A stretch of DNA of 38,453 nt from an uncultured Erysipelotrichaceae bacterium (lineage in GTDB: Bacteria; Bacillota_I; Bacilli_A; Erysipelotrichales; Erysipelotrichaceae). The position numbers and the translations under genes were made by a program. A model generated the notes under the pieces. It did not search any database. It saw nothing but the letters and a program-made list of their open reading frames with translations, and was not told the origin of the DNA. The stretch covers positions 1 through 38,453 of the forward strand of contig CACXDM010000016.1 of NCBI GenBank assembly GCA_902766435.1, written 5' to 3'. The stretch's first letter is position 1, and every line of letters begins with the position of its first letter. Of this stretch, positions 24,920 through 34,473 are shown in pieces.

Positions 24920-26509
24920 TTACTTAATGATGGATTCGAGCCATTCCTTCGGCGGTTCATAACCGAGGATCTTAACGACTGTAGCAGCCACATTGGCAAG
25001 ACCGAAGTCGCCTTCTTCCTTGACTTCTGTTCCCTCAGGTCCGTTGTAGATCGCAAACGGTACAACTGCCAGAGAGTGGGATGTCTTCGGCTTCGGGGAT
25101 CCGTCAGGGTTCTTGCCCTTGTCATACATTTCATCGGAGTTTCCGTGGTCAGCCGTAACGAGCAGAGTGTAGTCCATCTTATCGCAGGCATCCATGATTC
25201 TCTTCAGCATCAGGTCAACGCTTTCCACACCGATCAGAGTTGCTTCATAGTTTCCGGTATGACCGACCATATCGCCGTTCGGATAGTTGCAGCGCAGGAA
25301 CTGGAACTTGCCGGATTCAATCGCTTCAACCATCTTGTCGGTGATTTCCGTTGCCTTCATCCAGGGCTTCAGTTCGAACGGAATGATATCGGAAGGAATC
25401 TCTTCCCAGACTTCGAGTTCATCAGAGAACTTCTCGGAACGGTTGCCGTTCCAGAAATATGTAACGTGACCGAACTTCTGTGTTTCGGAACATGCATAGG
25501 AATGAACACCCTTGTCTACAAGGAACTCACTCAGTGTATGTTCAATGTGCGGCGGTTCAACCAGGAAGTGCTCAGGCAGCTTCAGGTCTCCGTCATACTG
25601 CAGCATACCTGCATAGTATACCTTCGGCTTCTTTTCCTGTACGAAGGAATTGAATCCGCTGTTCATGTAGTCAAATGCCTTTGAAAGCTCAACTGCACGG
25701 TCGCCTCTGAAGTTGTAGAGAATGACGGAATCGCCGTCATCGATTGTTCCGGCAGGCTTGCCTTCTGCTTCACCGATCACGAATCCGGGCAGGAACTGAT
25801 CTGTGTATCCGCCTTCAGCGCGGAGTGTTTCAACTGCTTCTTTGAATGTCGGGAATGTTCTTCCTTCGCCCATGACGTGGATCTTCCATCCCTTTTCAAC
25901 CATTGACCAGTCAGCTTCATAACGGTCCATTGTAATGACCATTCTGCCGCCGCCGGAAGCGAAGCATGCGTGGAATGTTCCGTCGTTGAGTTCTTTGAAC
26001 AGATCTTCCATCTGATCAACATACTGCAGCGCGGATGTTTCGGGAACGTCACGTCCGTCAAGCAGACCATGTACTCTGACTTCATTCATTCCTTCCTTCT
26101 TGCATTCCTTGACCATCGCGATCAGGTGAGAAATGTTGGAATGTACGTTTCCGTCTGAAAGCAGACCGATGAAATGAATCTTTCCGCCGTGTTCCTTTGC
26201 ATAGGAAACAGCATCTTTCCATGCGGATGACTCATAGATCTTTCCGCTCTCGATCGATTCGTTGACGAGCTTGGCACCCTGAGAATAGATCTGTCCGCAG
26301 CCGAGCGCGTTATGACCTACTTCGGAATTTCCCATGTCGTCGTCGGAGGGCAGACCGACGGCGGTGCCGTGTGCCTTAATTGTCGTGTGCGGCCATTTTG
26401 TCATCAGTTCTTCAATCTGAGGTTTGTAAGCGTGAAGAACGGCATTACCCATGTCTTTTTCAGTCCATCCGACTCCGTCCATCACAACCAGAACTACCGG
26501 TTTTCCCAT
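24920..26509 (-). CDS. gpmI: 2,3-bisphosphoglycerate-independent phosphoglycerate mutase
   Basis: A 529-residue glycolytic enzyme converting 3-phosphoglycerate to 2-phosphoglycerate via a phosphoserine intermediate, with two manganese ions. The metal ligand Asp lies in VVMDGVGW (residues 9-16), the phosphorylated serine is S62 in DMGNSEVGHN, and late metal motifs include VTADHGNSDEM. Length and order match the alkaline-phosphatase-superfamily iPGM. AAGGAG is 10 bases from the ATG. It is a single-gene unit with an extended -10 promoter and its own terminator, rather than part of a gap-pgk-tpi operon. Confidence 0.97.
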   Translation of the reverse strand: MGKPVVLVVMDGVGWTEKDMGNAVLHAYKPQIEELMTKWPHTTIKAHGTAVGLPSDDDMGNSEVGHNALGCGQIYSQGAKLVNESIESGKIYESSAWKDAVSYAKEHGGKIHFIGLLSDGNVHSNISHLIAMVKECKKEGMNEVRVHGLLDGRDVPETSALQYVDQMEDLFKELNDGTFHACFASGGGRMVITMDRYEADWSMVEKGWKIHVMGEGRTFPTFKEAVETLRAEGGYTDQFLPGFVIGEAEGKPAGTIDDGDSVILYNFRGDRAVELSKAFDYMNSGFNSFVQEKKPKVYYAGMLQYDGDLKLPEHFLVEPPHIEHTLSEFLVDKGVHSYACSETQKFGHVTYFWNGNRSEKFSDELEVWEEIPSDIIPFELKPWMKATEITDKMVEAIESGKFQFLRCNYPNGDMVGHTGNYEATLIGVESVDLMLKRIMDACDKMDYTLLVTADHGNSDEMYDKGKNPDGSPKPKTSHSLAVVPFAIYNGPEGTEVKEEGDFGLANVAATVVKILGYEPPKEWLESIIK

Positions 26510-26539
26510 TTTGTGTAATCTCCTTTATTTCTAAATTCA

Positions 26540-26568
26540 AATATAGCATAAATCCATGTATTTGTTCA
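26540..26568 (-). promoter_or_regulatory. gpmI promoter (extended -10)
   Basis: On the minus strand TGAACA (complement of 26563-26568) and TATATT (complement of 26540-26545) are 17 bases apart, with TGC directly before the -10 box. The rest of the 26510-26679 spacer holds only this promoter and the terminator of the upstream gene. Confidence 0.65.
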
Positions 26569-26625
26569 TTTAAACTTAAGCCGCCGGCCTCCGTCGTAAC
26601 ACAGAAAGATCAATTTTCAGCTGCC

Positions 26626-26660
26626 AAAAAACAGGTCTTCCTCTTCGGAAAACCTGTTTT
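26626..26660 (-). terminator. Intrinsic terminator
   Basis: The stem AAAACAGGT / ACCTGTTTT has an inner TTCC / GGAA stem, and on the minus strand it is followed by a run of T. It ends the two-gene MscS operon. Confidence 0.9.
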
Positions 26661-26679
26661 GTCTGAATCATGATTTCTG

Positions 26680-29604
26680 TTAAGAGAACTGTATCTCATG
26701 TGACTTCAGAATCGACTGTACTTCACGGTGAAGATTATCTTCAAGCTCTCCTCTTTCCAGTTCATTGACTTCAGCCGATATGCGGCATGACATCTTTCCG
26801 CCGGAGAACTGCAGGATTCCCGTAAAATACGGTTCGCCGATAATCTGGGGATACTTTTCCTTCAGCTTCGGCAGTTCCTCATTGAAGACAGCTTCAACAT
26901 CATCAATGGATGTCGTTACCGGGATGGTGAAATTGACATTTGCAAAGCTGCTGCACATCGTCAGGTTGATGACATTGTTGATATCGTGGTTGTTGATGAT
27001 CTTGATGTTCTTATCCCAGCTGATCAGCTTCGTTGTCCGCAGACCGATTTCCTTTACCATTCCGCGGTAGCCGCCGACTTCCACGATGTCTCCCACCTGG
27101 AATTCCTGTTCAAAGATAATGAAGAGACCTGCAACAATATCGGTAATCAGGCTCCTTGCGCCAAAACCGATCATCAGTGAGAGAAAGCCGACCGTTGCGG
27201 TCAGAGCCCGAACGTCAACACCGAAGAAGCTGAATCCCATATATGCGGTCATGATTGCCAGACCGTATTCAAAGAAACTGCGGATCATATGACAGATTGT
27301 TTCCGCTTTCGCAGTCAGTGTCTTGGAGAGCAGATCAAGAAGCTCAGTGATAATTGTCCCGAATACCACAGCTGCGATAATCAGTATCGCCACAGCCGAA
27401 ACGGAGAAGATATTCAGGCCGAACGGCCAGTTGCCGCTGAAGATATAAGCCAGAACGGAACCACTGCCGAACAGCTGATTCCGGAAGATCATCATCACAG
27501 TTGCCGCAACAGACGTAACCACCAGCAGTACGTAGATAAACTTTCCGATCTTTTCCTCCGCTGTCATATTGGGCCATTTTCTTCTGAGTACACGGAGTCT
27601 GTGACGCAGGGAGAGGGATGATACATTTTCCGGATGAAGAATGTATACCTGCCCGCTGTGCTTTTCATGCTTATGTTCTTCTCTTCTATCCTGCAGCTCT
27701 GTATCCTCAACCGGAATCAGACGCTCGAGGAAAGCAAGAACCGCAAGCATAACTGCCATAATGGCTGCCGCATTCAGCGTATATCCAGTTCGGCCCGCGA
27801 ATAACGGTTCAACCGGAACGGTAACGTAAAGAAGGTTATTGTCGATCGCAAACGCGTGGCCGTACAGCCGTTCATTTACACCGTTGAAATATCCGGAAAA
27901 GTCACCGCGCAGAACATTTTCGGTGAAACCGTAATCCGCAGCCTTTTTCCCGATCAGGCCGTGATCCTCCGCGTATGTGAACTCTTTTGTTTCCGTATTG
28001 ATCAGATAACATGTCAGCGCATTGGTTACTGCGGAATTGTCAAACATGTTTGTAAGAGAAGAAGTTTTCAGCGCCTCCTGAAGACTCTCCTGGTTGACAG
28101 ATGACAGCAGGAAGCCGTCCACATGACCGGTACTGTCTTTTGTCGTCACACCGATCAGCTGATCCGTTTCCTTTGTCAGATCATTCTGCTGCAGCGGCCC
28201 GACAACGGAAGGAACGCCGTTCTTCAGAGGATTGAAAATATAAGAAGGATTGTCTTTATCCGTACTGATTGAATAACCGGCATAATCGGAGTCAGTGACC
28301 GTTTCCTTTCCGTTTGTATCGAACATCATGATGTAATTCATACCCATTCTGGATGAAATGATGCCCAGATCATCAGATGTGCGGCGTTCCGGGAAATCGC
28401 TGAGATACTTAGAAATCATTTCGGCATCCCGCAGTTCCTGACGGTCAAATTCATTCTGAATATTACTGACTGCTTTTTCGTTTTCCTCGATCATGTATCT
28501 GACCGATTCTGCTGTATCACGGTAATTCTCAATGAAGTATGAGAGTCCGTTCAGCGTTTTCACATAATATGCAATGCCCGTCACGATCAGCAGAGAAGCA
28601 GCCGCAAAAACAGATGCCTTGTACGTAATCGTTGACTCCCTGCCTTCTCCTTCCATGCGTCCTTTATGATAATCGATACGCAGAAAGCGGATGTAGCAGA
28701 CAAAGAGGATCAGCAGCAGTACTGCCGCTGCCACGACAGGAAGAACAAGATATACATAGTCACTGAAAAGAGCCGCAAAAGGAACAGCGTAATACAGATC
28801 CATATTCGTATCTTCAACATGCTGGCAGACGACAAACATCAGCCTGCCCTGGATGATCTGGAACGAGAACTCGGATTTCTGACTGAAAACAGTCGTAGGT
28901 AAAGCTTTTCCGACAGACAGCAGATCTTCGACCAGCATGCCTTCGACCTCATCACCGGGATAGTTATCGATGACGCCGTCTACAGCCGAGAAGAAGAAAT
29001 TCTGGCCGTCAATCATGTTTCTGTCAATGAGATCCCTGGGAGTATAAATATTACTGAGGAGGCTGTTGTACTCATTCAGACCCACCCGCATGACAGCCAT
29101 CATATCCTGATCCATACAATAGTAGTAATACCGGTTATCCTCTGAATCGATACAGCCTTCTGTCTCACCGGTCATTGTCTGCATCAGAATCTGGGTAATA
29201 TACTCACTTTTTACCGGTTCCCCTCTGGCTTCAACAAGTGTTCCGCCGCTACGTTTATAGAGAAACAATTCAGTATCCTCCATGTAGCGGCTGCCCAGTT
29301 CCATAAACCGTCTGTAATTGGGTGATTCCATTTCACTCACATAGGAAAGGAATGAAAGTCTGTCCAGATACCAGCTGTCATAATCGGCTGTCAGAGACTT
29401 TGTCTGCCTGCCGGCAGTCACAATCGAGTTCATCAGTCTGCTGTAGCGCCATGACATCTGCACTTCTTCTTCCGAAAACCATTGTTCTGTCGTGATAAAC
29501 AGAAGCCGCAGGGTTCCCACAAGCATCAGGAGTATACCGATGACAGTCAGTCTGCGGAAAGTGAACTTCTTTCCGGATTTCTTATTGTTGCTCTGTTCTT
29601 CCAT
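26680..29604 (-). CDS. MscS-family channel with two extracellular sensor-like regions (second paralog)
   Basis: A 974-residue membrane protein. The C-terminal third (~775-974) is an MscS pore and beta domain: GFLSLMIGFGARSLITDIVAG, then EFQVGDIVEVGGYRGMVKEI. Ahead of it lie TM1 (~20-38), a ~240-residue extracellular region (39-278), TM2 (283-308), TM3 (330-348), a second ~255-residue extracellular region (349-605), TM4 (608-630) and two more helices (~687-757). The second region carries a YIMMFDTNGKETVTDSDYAG segment of PAS/Cache style. Classical MscS is ~290 residues, so the N-terminal 650 residues are extra. It starts 13 bases after its paralog, after a strong GGAGGGG. It probably couples an external ligand or wall stress to channel gating. 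Confidence 0.88.
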   Translation of the reverse strand: MEEQSNNKKSGKKFTFRRLTVIGILLMLVGTLRLLFITTEQWFSEEEVQMSWRYSRLMNSIVTAGRQTKSLTADYDSWYLDRLSFLSYVSEMESPNYRRFMELGSRYMEDTELFLYKRSGGTLVEARGEPVKSEYITQILMQTMTGETEGCIDSEDNRYYYYCMDQDMMAVMRVGLNEYNSLLSNIYTPRDLIDRNMIDGQNFFFSAVDGVIDNYPGDEVEGMLVEDLLSVGKALPTTVFSQKSEFSFQIIQGRLMFVVCQHVEDTNMDLYYAVPFAALFSDYVYLVLPVVAAAVLLLILFVCYIRFLRIDYHKGRMEGEGRESTITYKASVFAAASLLIVTGIAYYVKTLNGLSYFIENYRDTAESVRYMIEENEKAVSNIQNEFDRQELRDAEMISKYLSDFPERRTSDDLGIISSRMGMNYIMMFDTNGKETVTDSDYAGYSISTDKDNPSYIFNPLKNGVPSVVGPLQQNDLTKETDQLIGVTTKDSTGHVDGFLLSSVNQESLQEALKTSSLTNMFDNSAVTNALTCYLINTETKEFTYAEDHGLIGKKAADYGFTENVLRGDFSGYFNGVNERLYGHAFAIDNNLLYVTVPVEPLFAGRTGYTLNAAAIMAVMLAVLAFLERLIPVEDTELQDRREEHKHEKHSGQVYILHPENVSSLSLRHRLRVLRRKWPNMTAEEKIGKFIYVLLVVTSVAATVMMIFRNQLFGSGSVLAYIFSGNWPFGLNIFSVSAVAILIIAAVVFGTIITELLDLLSKTLTAKAETICHMIRSFFEYGLAIMTAYMGFSFFGVDVRALTATVGFLSLMIGFGARSLITDIVAGLFIIFEQEFQVGDIVEVGGYRGMVKEIGLRTTKLISWDKNIKIINNHDINNVINLTMCSSFANVNFTIPVTTSIDDVEAVFNEELPKLKEKYPQIIGEPYFTGILQFSGGKMSCRISAEVNELERGELEDNLHREVQSILKSHEIQFS

Positions 29605-29617
29605 CAGTCCCCTCCTT

Positions 29618-32473
29618 TCATCCGATCGTAATTCCGTTTCTCATCAGAATCTTCTGTATTTCACTGTTCAGAATACGTACCGACTCAGTGCGGTTCGCTT
29701 CCGAAGCCTCGGCAGCCACACAGCATTCCATCTTTCCGTCCTTGAAATTCTTGACACCCTGGAAATACGGCGCGCTTTCAAACTGCGGATACTGTTCCTT
29801 CAGGGCCGGAAGTTCGGCCGCGAATATTTTTTCCAGATCACTGATCGATACACCTGAAGAAATGGTAAACCGGCATACTGTATAGTTGCTGTTCTGTGTG
29901 AGGTTGATGATATTCTTCACTTTCGAGTTGTTCATCAGCAGAATGTTGTTGTTCTGGTCAATCAGCTTTGTGGAATGAAGACCGATTTCCTTTACTCTGC
30001 CTCTCTGGCCGCTGACCTCGATGACATCTCCTACCTGGAATTCCGATTCAAACATCAGGAACAGTCCGGAAATAATGTCCTGGGTCATATCCTGAGCTCC
30101 CATACCGACAATCATGACCATGATGCTTGTGGCGGCGAGCATCTTCGCCATATCTATTCCGAACATTGCCAGGGCAATATAGCCGACAATCAGAACTGAA
30201 AGATATTCAACCGCGCTCTTCAGAAGAAGGATATATGTCTGCGCCTTCCGGCTGACAATACGGGCAAAAATATTCAGTATATACCGGACAACCTGCACGC
30301 AGATTGACACGACAAGAATCATGATCAGCACAGCGGTAACAGAGAAGAAGTTGACACTGTTCTCCCACGTTCCGCCGACAATATAATCCACCATGGATAC
30401 TCCGCCGGTAATCTTCTCACGGAAGACAATCAGGATGAAAAACGCAAGCTGAACAAGATGAATCAGATGAACAATCAGCTTTGTTGTCTTTTCCTCAGCG
30501 TAGAGATTGGTTCCGAGTGATCCATGACGGAAAACCTTGGAGAAGAACTCATTCGGCTTCCCGCTGTGTCCGGTTTCTGCCCCGTGTCCGCCGAGCATTC
30601 TCATGATCAGCCCGGCAACAGCATAGAACAGGGCAGCGCCTGCCGCTATGGAAACCGTAAACAGCATCCGGTTTCTGTATATGATCGAATACGGAAGCGC
30701 AATGTAAAGGTATTTTCCTTCAAGATTCGTCTGTGTGGCATGGCAGTCCTCACCGTCAATCGTCACCTTGCCCGCAAAGCCGTCTGTCATCGCTTTTTCC
30801 GTAAAGCCGAAATCCTCCGCAAGTACGCCGTCCGCTCTGAGCATAGTGGAGAATTCAATCTTCTTCGTTTCCGGATCAATCAGAAAATAGTAATTCTGTC
30901 CGGAGAACGGTTCCGCTTTCAGAACCGATTCAATCGAATAGGCTTCAACTGCGTTCTGGATAATATCGGACTCATATGCCGTCATTAAAATGCCTTCCGA
31001 CAGATTGTCTTCCCCGCGCAGTGAAACACCGATCAGCTGATGATACAGACCGGTAAGATCATCCGTTTCGATATCCGCAGCCAGTGTATGCGTACCGTTA
31101 AGCAGTGCCCGGAATTTGGAAGAAGGCACATCCTTCTTCTCTGAGAGGACAAGATTGATGTAATCGGCATCACTGATCACTTCCCTGCCGTCACGGTCGA
31201 AAATAATCATATACTGTATGCCGAAAGACTCAGACCAGGTCCGCAGATTTTCTTCGGTTCTTTCTTCCGGAAACACCGAGAGATAATTTCCGAGAATTTC
31301 CGTCTGTTCCGTATACATTGCAGTGAACATTCTCTTCATCTCATCTGCGGTTGTCTTATTATCCTCATACTGGTCCTTGATGATCTGCAGTTCGTAGGGG
31401 TCATCAACCACATAGTTTTTCAGTCTGAACAAAGAGTATGCATAAAAACTTGTCACTGCCACGATACATACTGCAGTCAAAGAAAGGATTCCTGATTTGA
31501 GATTCAGCTCCCGTTCGGTACGGCGGTCCGCATCGGGATGGGCTTTGCGGAACTGGCGGAGAAAATAAAGTATTACGGCAAGACCGAAAACAGTGATGGT
31601 CACAATCACCAGAATAATCGTCCCGGACAATCTGAACAGATGCGAGCTTTCAACCAGATAGTGAACAACAATATGATCGTCTTCGGAAGGCGCCTCAACA
31701 ACGGCATACTCACGTCCTTCAATTTCCACCCGGTAAGACATTGTTCCGGGTTTTCCCGGGATATCCGTTTTATCAGATACCGGTTTAAGAAACTCTTCAA
31801 CTTCCGAACCGATTACATCCGCAAAAAAATCCGGTGCGTTGGTCAGATACCCGTCTCTGCTGACAAGAACCGCAGAGTATCCCGTTGTATTCGCCAGAAT
31901 CAGATCATCGATCCGGCCGACATTTTTCTGGAATTCCTCAACGCTCTCAGGATCAAGCTGCCGGACCACAACATTACCGTCTGAAAGCTTTTTGGCGTAA
32001 AGCAGACTTCCGTCTGAGGAAATAAACCTTGCGGTTTCCATCTCATCACACAGTCTGATCAGCTCTCTGATTTCCTCCGGATCGCCCACCAGGTCAGAAC
32101 GTGTACTGATCTGATTGCCGTCACGGTCGAAAATATAGAATTCTATATTGCCGAAAACACGGTCAAGCACCCTGTCATCATTCTCAAAAGCGCCGCGGTC
32201 ATACATCAGTCCGGCAATCTGCAGTTCATTCTGTATTACGCCGAAATAACTGTTCCGTATGGAAGAGATATGATCCAGTTTTTCATCTGTCTTATACGCC
32301 ATCAAAGAAGCGGTTTCCACCATATCCTCCAAATAAAGCGCAGAATTGTACATGAAAATAAAGAAGGCAACGAGTCCCAGATACATAATTGTCAGCAGCG
32401 CAAGAAAACACCCGCCGAAAATACGGCCAAGCGCTGATGTCTTCTTTTCTGTTTTAATATTGTTTTCCGACAT
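29618..32473 (-). CDS. MscS-family channel with two extracellular sensor-like regions (first paralog)
   Basis: A 951-residue paralog of the next gene with the same layout: TM1 (~18-42), extracellular region (~45-278), TM2 (~282-308), TM3 (~328-348), second extracellular region (~352-600), TM4 (~603-626), two helices (~665-730) and an MscS pore/beta domain (~755-950). The pore has SIMVMIVGMGAQDMTQDIISG and EFQVGDVIEVSGQRGRVKEI. Both extracellular regions carry Cache-like strands (EFYIFDRDGNQIST near 111-124; QYMIIFDRDGREVISDADYI near 420-439). No Shine-Dalgarno is evident, and a TAAAAT -10-like box ends nine bases before the ATG. Divergence between the paralogs is greatest outside the membrane, suggesting different stimuli. 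Confidence 0.88.
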   Translation of the reverse strand: MSENNIKTEKKTSALGRIFGGCFLALLTIMYLGLVAFFIFMYNSALYLEDMVETASLMAYKTDEKLDHISSIRNSYFGVIQNELQIAGLMYDRGAFENDDRVLDRVFGNIEFYIFDRDGNQISTRSDLVGDPEEIRELIRLCDEMETARFISSDGSLLYAKKLSDGNVVVRQLDPESVEEFQKNVGRIDDLILANTTGYSAVLVSRDGYLTNAPDFFADVIGSEVEEFLKPVSDKTDIPGKPGTMSYRVEIEGREYAVVEAPSEDDHIVVHYLVESSHLFRLSGTIILVIVTITVFGLAVILYFLRQFRKAHPDADRRTERELNLKSGILSLTAVCIVAVTSFYAYSLFRLKNYVVDDPYELQIIKDQYEDNKTTADEMKRMFTAMYTEQTEILGNYLSVFPEERTEENLRTWSESFGIQYMIIFDRDGREVISDADYINLVLSEKKDVPSSKFRALLNGTHTLAADIETDDLTGLYHQLIGVSLRGEDNLSEGILMTAYESDIIQNAVEAYSIESVLKAEPFSGQNYYFLIDPETKKIEFSTMLRADGVLAEDFGFTEKAMTDGFAGKVTIDGEDCHATQTNLEGKYLYIALPYSIIYRNRMLFTVSIAAGAALFYAVAGLIMRMLGGHGAETGHSGKPNEFFSKVFRHGSLGTNLYAEEKTTKLIVHLIHLVQLAFFILIVFREKITGGVSMVDYIVGGTWENSVNFFSVTAVLIMILVVSICVQVVRYILNIFARIVSRKAQTYILLLKSAVEYLSVLIVGYIALAMFGIDMAKMLAATSIMVMIVGMGAQDMTQDIISGLFLMFESEFQVGDVIEVSGQRGRVKEIGLHSTKLIDQNNNILLMNNSKVKNIINLTQNSNYTVCRFTISSGVSISDLEKIFAAELPALKEQYPQFESAPYFQGVKNFKDGKMECCVAAEASEANRTESVRILNSEIQKILMRNGITIG

Positions 32474-32513
32474 ATATGGATTATTTTACTACATTCTTCC
32501 CGAATCACAGACC

Positions 32514-32548
32514 CAAAAGAAAAACTCTGCCGCAAAATACCGCAGAGT
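32514..32548 (-). terminator. Intrinsic terminator
   Basis: The stem ACTCTGC / GCAGAGT (32524-32530 and 32542-32548) is followed on the minus strand by TTTTTCTTTT. It ends the Hsp70-like operon and separates it from the MscS pair. Confidence 0.8.
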
Positions 32549-32559
32549 CCTGAACCATT

Positions 32560-34473
32560 TTATCCGATCGGGATTTCAACCACTTCCGCCATTCTTGTCA
32601 GGCAGCTTTCGATCTGTTCGGAAATCTCCTTAACAAGACGTTCCGAAATCTCTTCGTTCTTTTCACCCTCGAGGTTCTTATACAGGTTGTCCTTGACTTC
32701 CTTTGTAATCTTGTCCATCCGTGAAGTAAAGACGCTCTTGGGCAGAAGCTTTCTTGCCGGAGATGGGATATTGGAATTCAGTATCACTTCCTGCATCTTG
32801 TCCTTGCCTAATGCAAGAACAAGCAGTGAGAGTACTGCACCGGCAACGATACCCGGCAGACCGTTGGCGATTAATGCAATGCCGCTGCCGCCGCACAGGA
32901 AGCCGATCAGAAGCGAGACGATCGTATCGATCATCCAGGTGATTTCCTCCACCGCAAAGAGATTCTTCGTCTCCACCTTGATATTGATATCCCCTGCCGA
33001 AAGATAGGATGTCAGATTCAGAGCCGAGTACGGCACATTATGCTTAATACAGATCGGCATCGTATACTCTTCCAGTTCGTATGAAACTTCCTTCAGCCAG
33101 GAAGAGATGACCTTTGTCAGAAGCCTGCGGGCATCATCAGAATGCAGATACGCGTCAATGTCATTCTGCAGAACACCGTCAATATCCGACAGCTTCTCAA
33201 TCGTACCGTCACGCCATTTATCCACGACCGGCGCAGCCACGTTGGTCAGAATCGGTGAAGTCATCGTTTCAACGGTACTGTGATACAGCTCATCCAGATG
33301 TCTTTCCACGATCTTCTCGACTGTGGTGGAAGCCTTCAGGTTTTCGATATCCTCCTTGAATTCACGAAGCTGATCATCGATTCTGCCGCAGTAGGCAAGT
33401 CCCTTGGATACCGAGAACTCCGGTTCACTTCCCGAGATGACAACGGCATCGGTGAATACTTCCTGGCACCATGTCTTGATGGCAGGCAGACGGGAAACAC
33501 CGCCGGTCATGAAAATCAGTTCCGGCTGTTTTTCCTCAATGTTGTCCCTTGCCTGGATCAGACTGTCAATAAAGACTTCCTTGAAGGACCTGTTGTCCAG
33601 CTTTTCCATCTTTCTCTCAAGCAGTCTTGCGGCGATTGTTTCATTCATCCGCAGTGTAAGTCTTGTCGGCAGGAATCCGTAGCGGATACTGACATTCTGC
33701 ACACAGTCATTGTTCTTCCAGTATTCCTCATCCGTGAAATACTTTTCCTTCAGTCTGCGCGCCGCAAATTCGCAGTATGTCCGCCACGCTTCACTCTCGG
33801 CAAAGATCTTCCGGATCTTTTTCTCATCCGCTGAAGCCTTAAGGGACTCATCAAGAAGAATCTCATCCATGATGCCGCCGCCCAGGAACACTTCGCCGCC
33901 GGTCTGCAGTTCGACTTCCTTGCCGCCCATGATATAGGCAAAGTCCGTTGTCGAAGAGCCGATGTCAACGACAAGCACCGGTCTTGAGAGAATGTCATAA
34001 CCGACCTGCAGGTGCTTTGACTGACAGGCACTGACAAGAGCAGCTCTTGATTCGGAAATGATCTTTGTCGGCGGATAACCTGCCTTTTCAAAGATTTCCC
34101 GGTAATTCTCACGGGCATTCCGGTTCCATCCGGCCGGACAGCCGATATAGAAGCAGCTGTCTTCACCCTTGATCAGACTGCCGCTGAGATACATCTCCCC
34201 GAGCACGCCTGCCGCAAAGCTTTTAATATCCTTTGAAGACTCGGTATCCGTCAGATAACGGCTTTTGAAACGGAGCTTACGCTGCACTGCATCCGGTTCA
34301 TAGCAGGCATTCTCACCGATGATCAGTGTTCCGTCCCGCAGCAAAGCATATGCGGTAATAAAGCTTTTCTGTTCGTTGAGTTCCAGGACTTCCGGTTCAC
34401 CTTTGTCCTCTTTCTTCAGCAAGGAGACCGCACTCTCCGCATCTCCCAGATCAAACCCGTAATATTTATCCAT
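32560..34473 (-). CDS. Divergent membrane-anchored Hsp70-like ATPase
   Basis: A 637-residue protein with an actin/Hsp70 ATPase fold over residues ~1-360. The phosphate-1 loop reads YYGFDLGDAESAV, lacking the usual TT/TN after DLG. Phosphate-2 is VVDIGSSTTDFAY (168-180) and the adenosine motif is FMTGGVSRLPAI (321-332). There is no canonical beta-sandwich substrate-binding domain. Residues ~365-505 are helical, and two hydrophobic segments lie at ~512-532 and ~535-556. A charged tail of ~75 residues follows. It overlaps the upstream two-TM protein gene by one base (TAATG), so the two are surely co-expressed. It is divergent from the FG/Q-rich protein. Chaperone activity is inferred, and a filament-forming actin-like role is the alternative. 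Confidence 0.85.
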   Translation of the reverse strand: MDKYYGFDLGDAESAVSLLKKEDKGEPEVLELNEQKSFITAYALLRDGTLIIGENACYEPDAVQRKLRFKSRYLTDTESSKDIKSFAAGVLGEMYLSGSLIKGEDSCFYIGCPAGWNRNARENYREIFEKAGYPPTKIISESRAALVSACQSKHLQVGYDILSRPVLVVDIGSSTTDFAYIMGGKEVELQTGGEVFLGGGIMDEILLDESLKASADEKKIRKIFAESEAWRTYCEFAARRLKEKYFTDEEYWKNNDCVQNVSIRYGFLPTRLTLRMNETIAARLLERKMEKLDNRSFKEVFIDSLIQARDNIEEKQPELIFMTGGVSRLPAIKTWCQEVFTDAVVISGSEPEFSVSKGLAYCGRIDDQLREFKEDIENLKASTTVEKIVERHLDELYHSTVETMTSPILTNVAAPVVDKWRDGTIEKLSDIDGVLQNDIDAYLHSDDARRLLTKVISSWLKEVSYELEEYTMPICIKHNVPYSALNLTSYLSAGDINIKVETKNLFAVEEITWMIDTIVSLLIGFLCGGSGIALIANGLPGIVAGAVLSLLVLALGKDKMQEVILNSNIPSPARKLLPKSVFTSRMDKITKEVKDNLYKNLEGEKNEEISERLVKEISEQIESCLTRMAEVVEIPIG

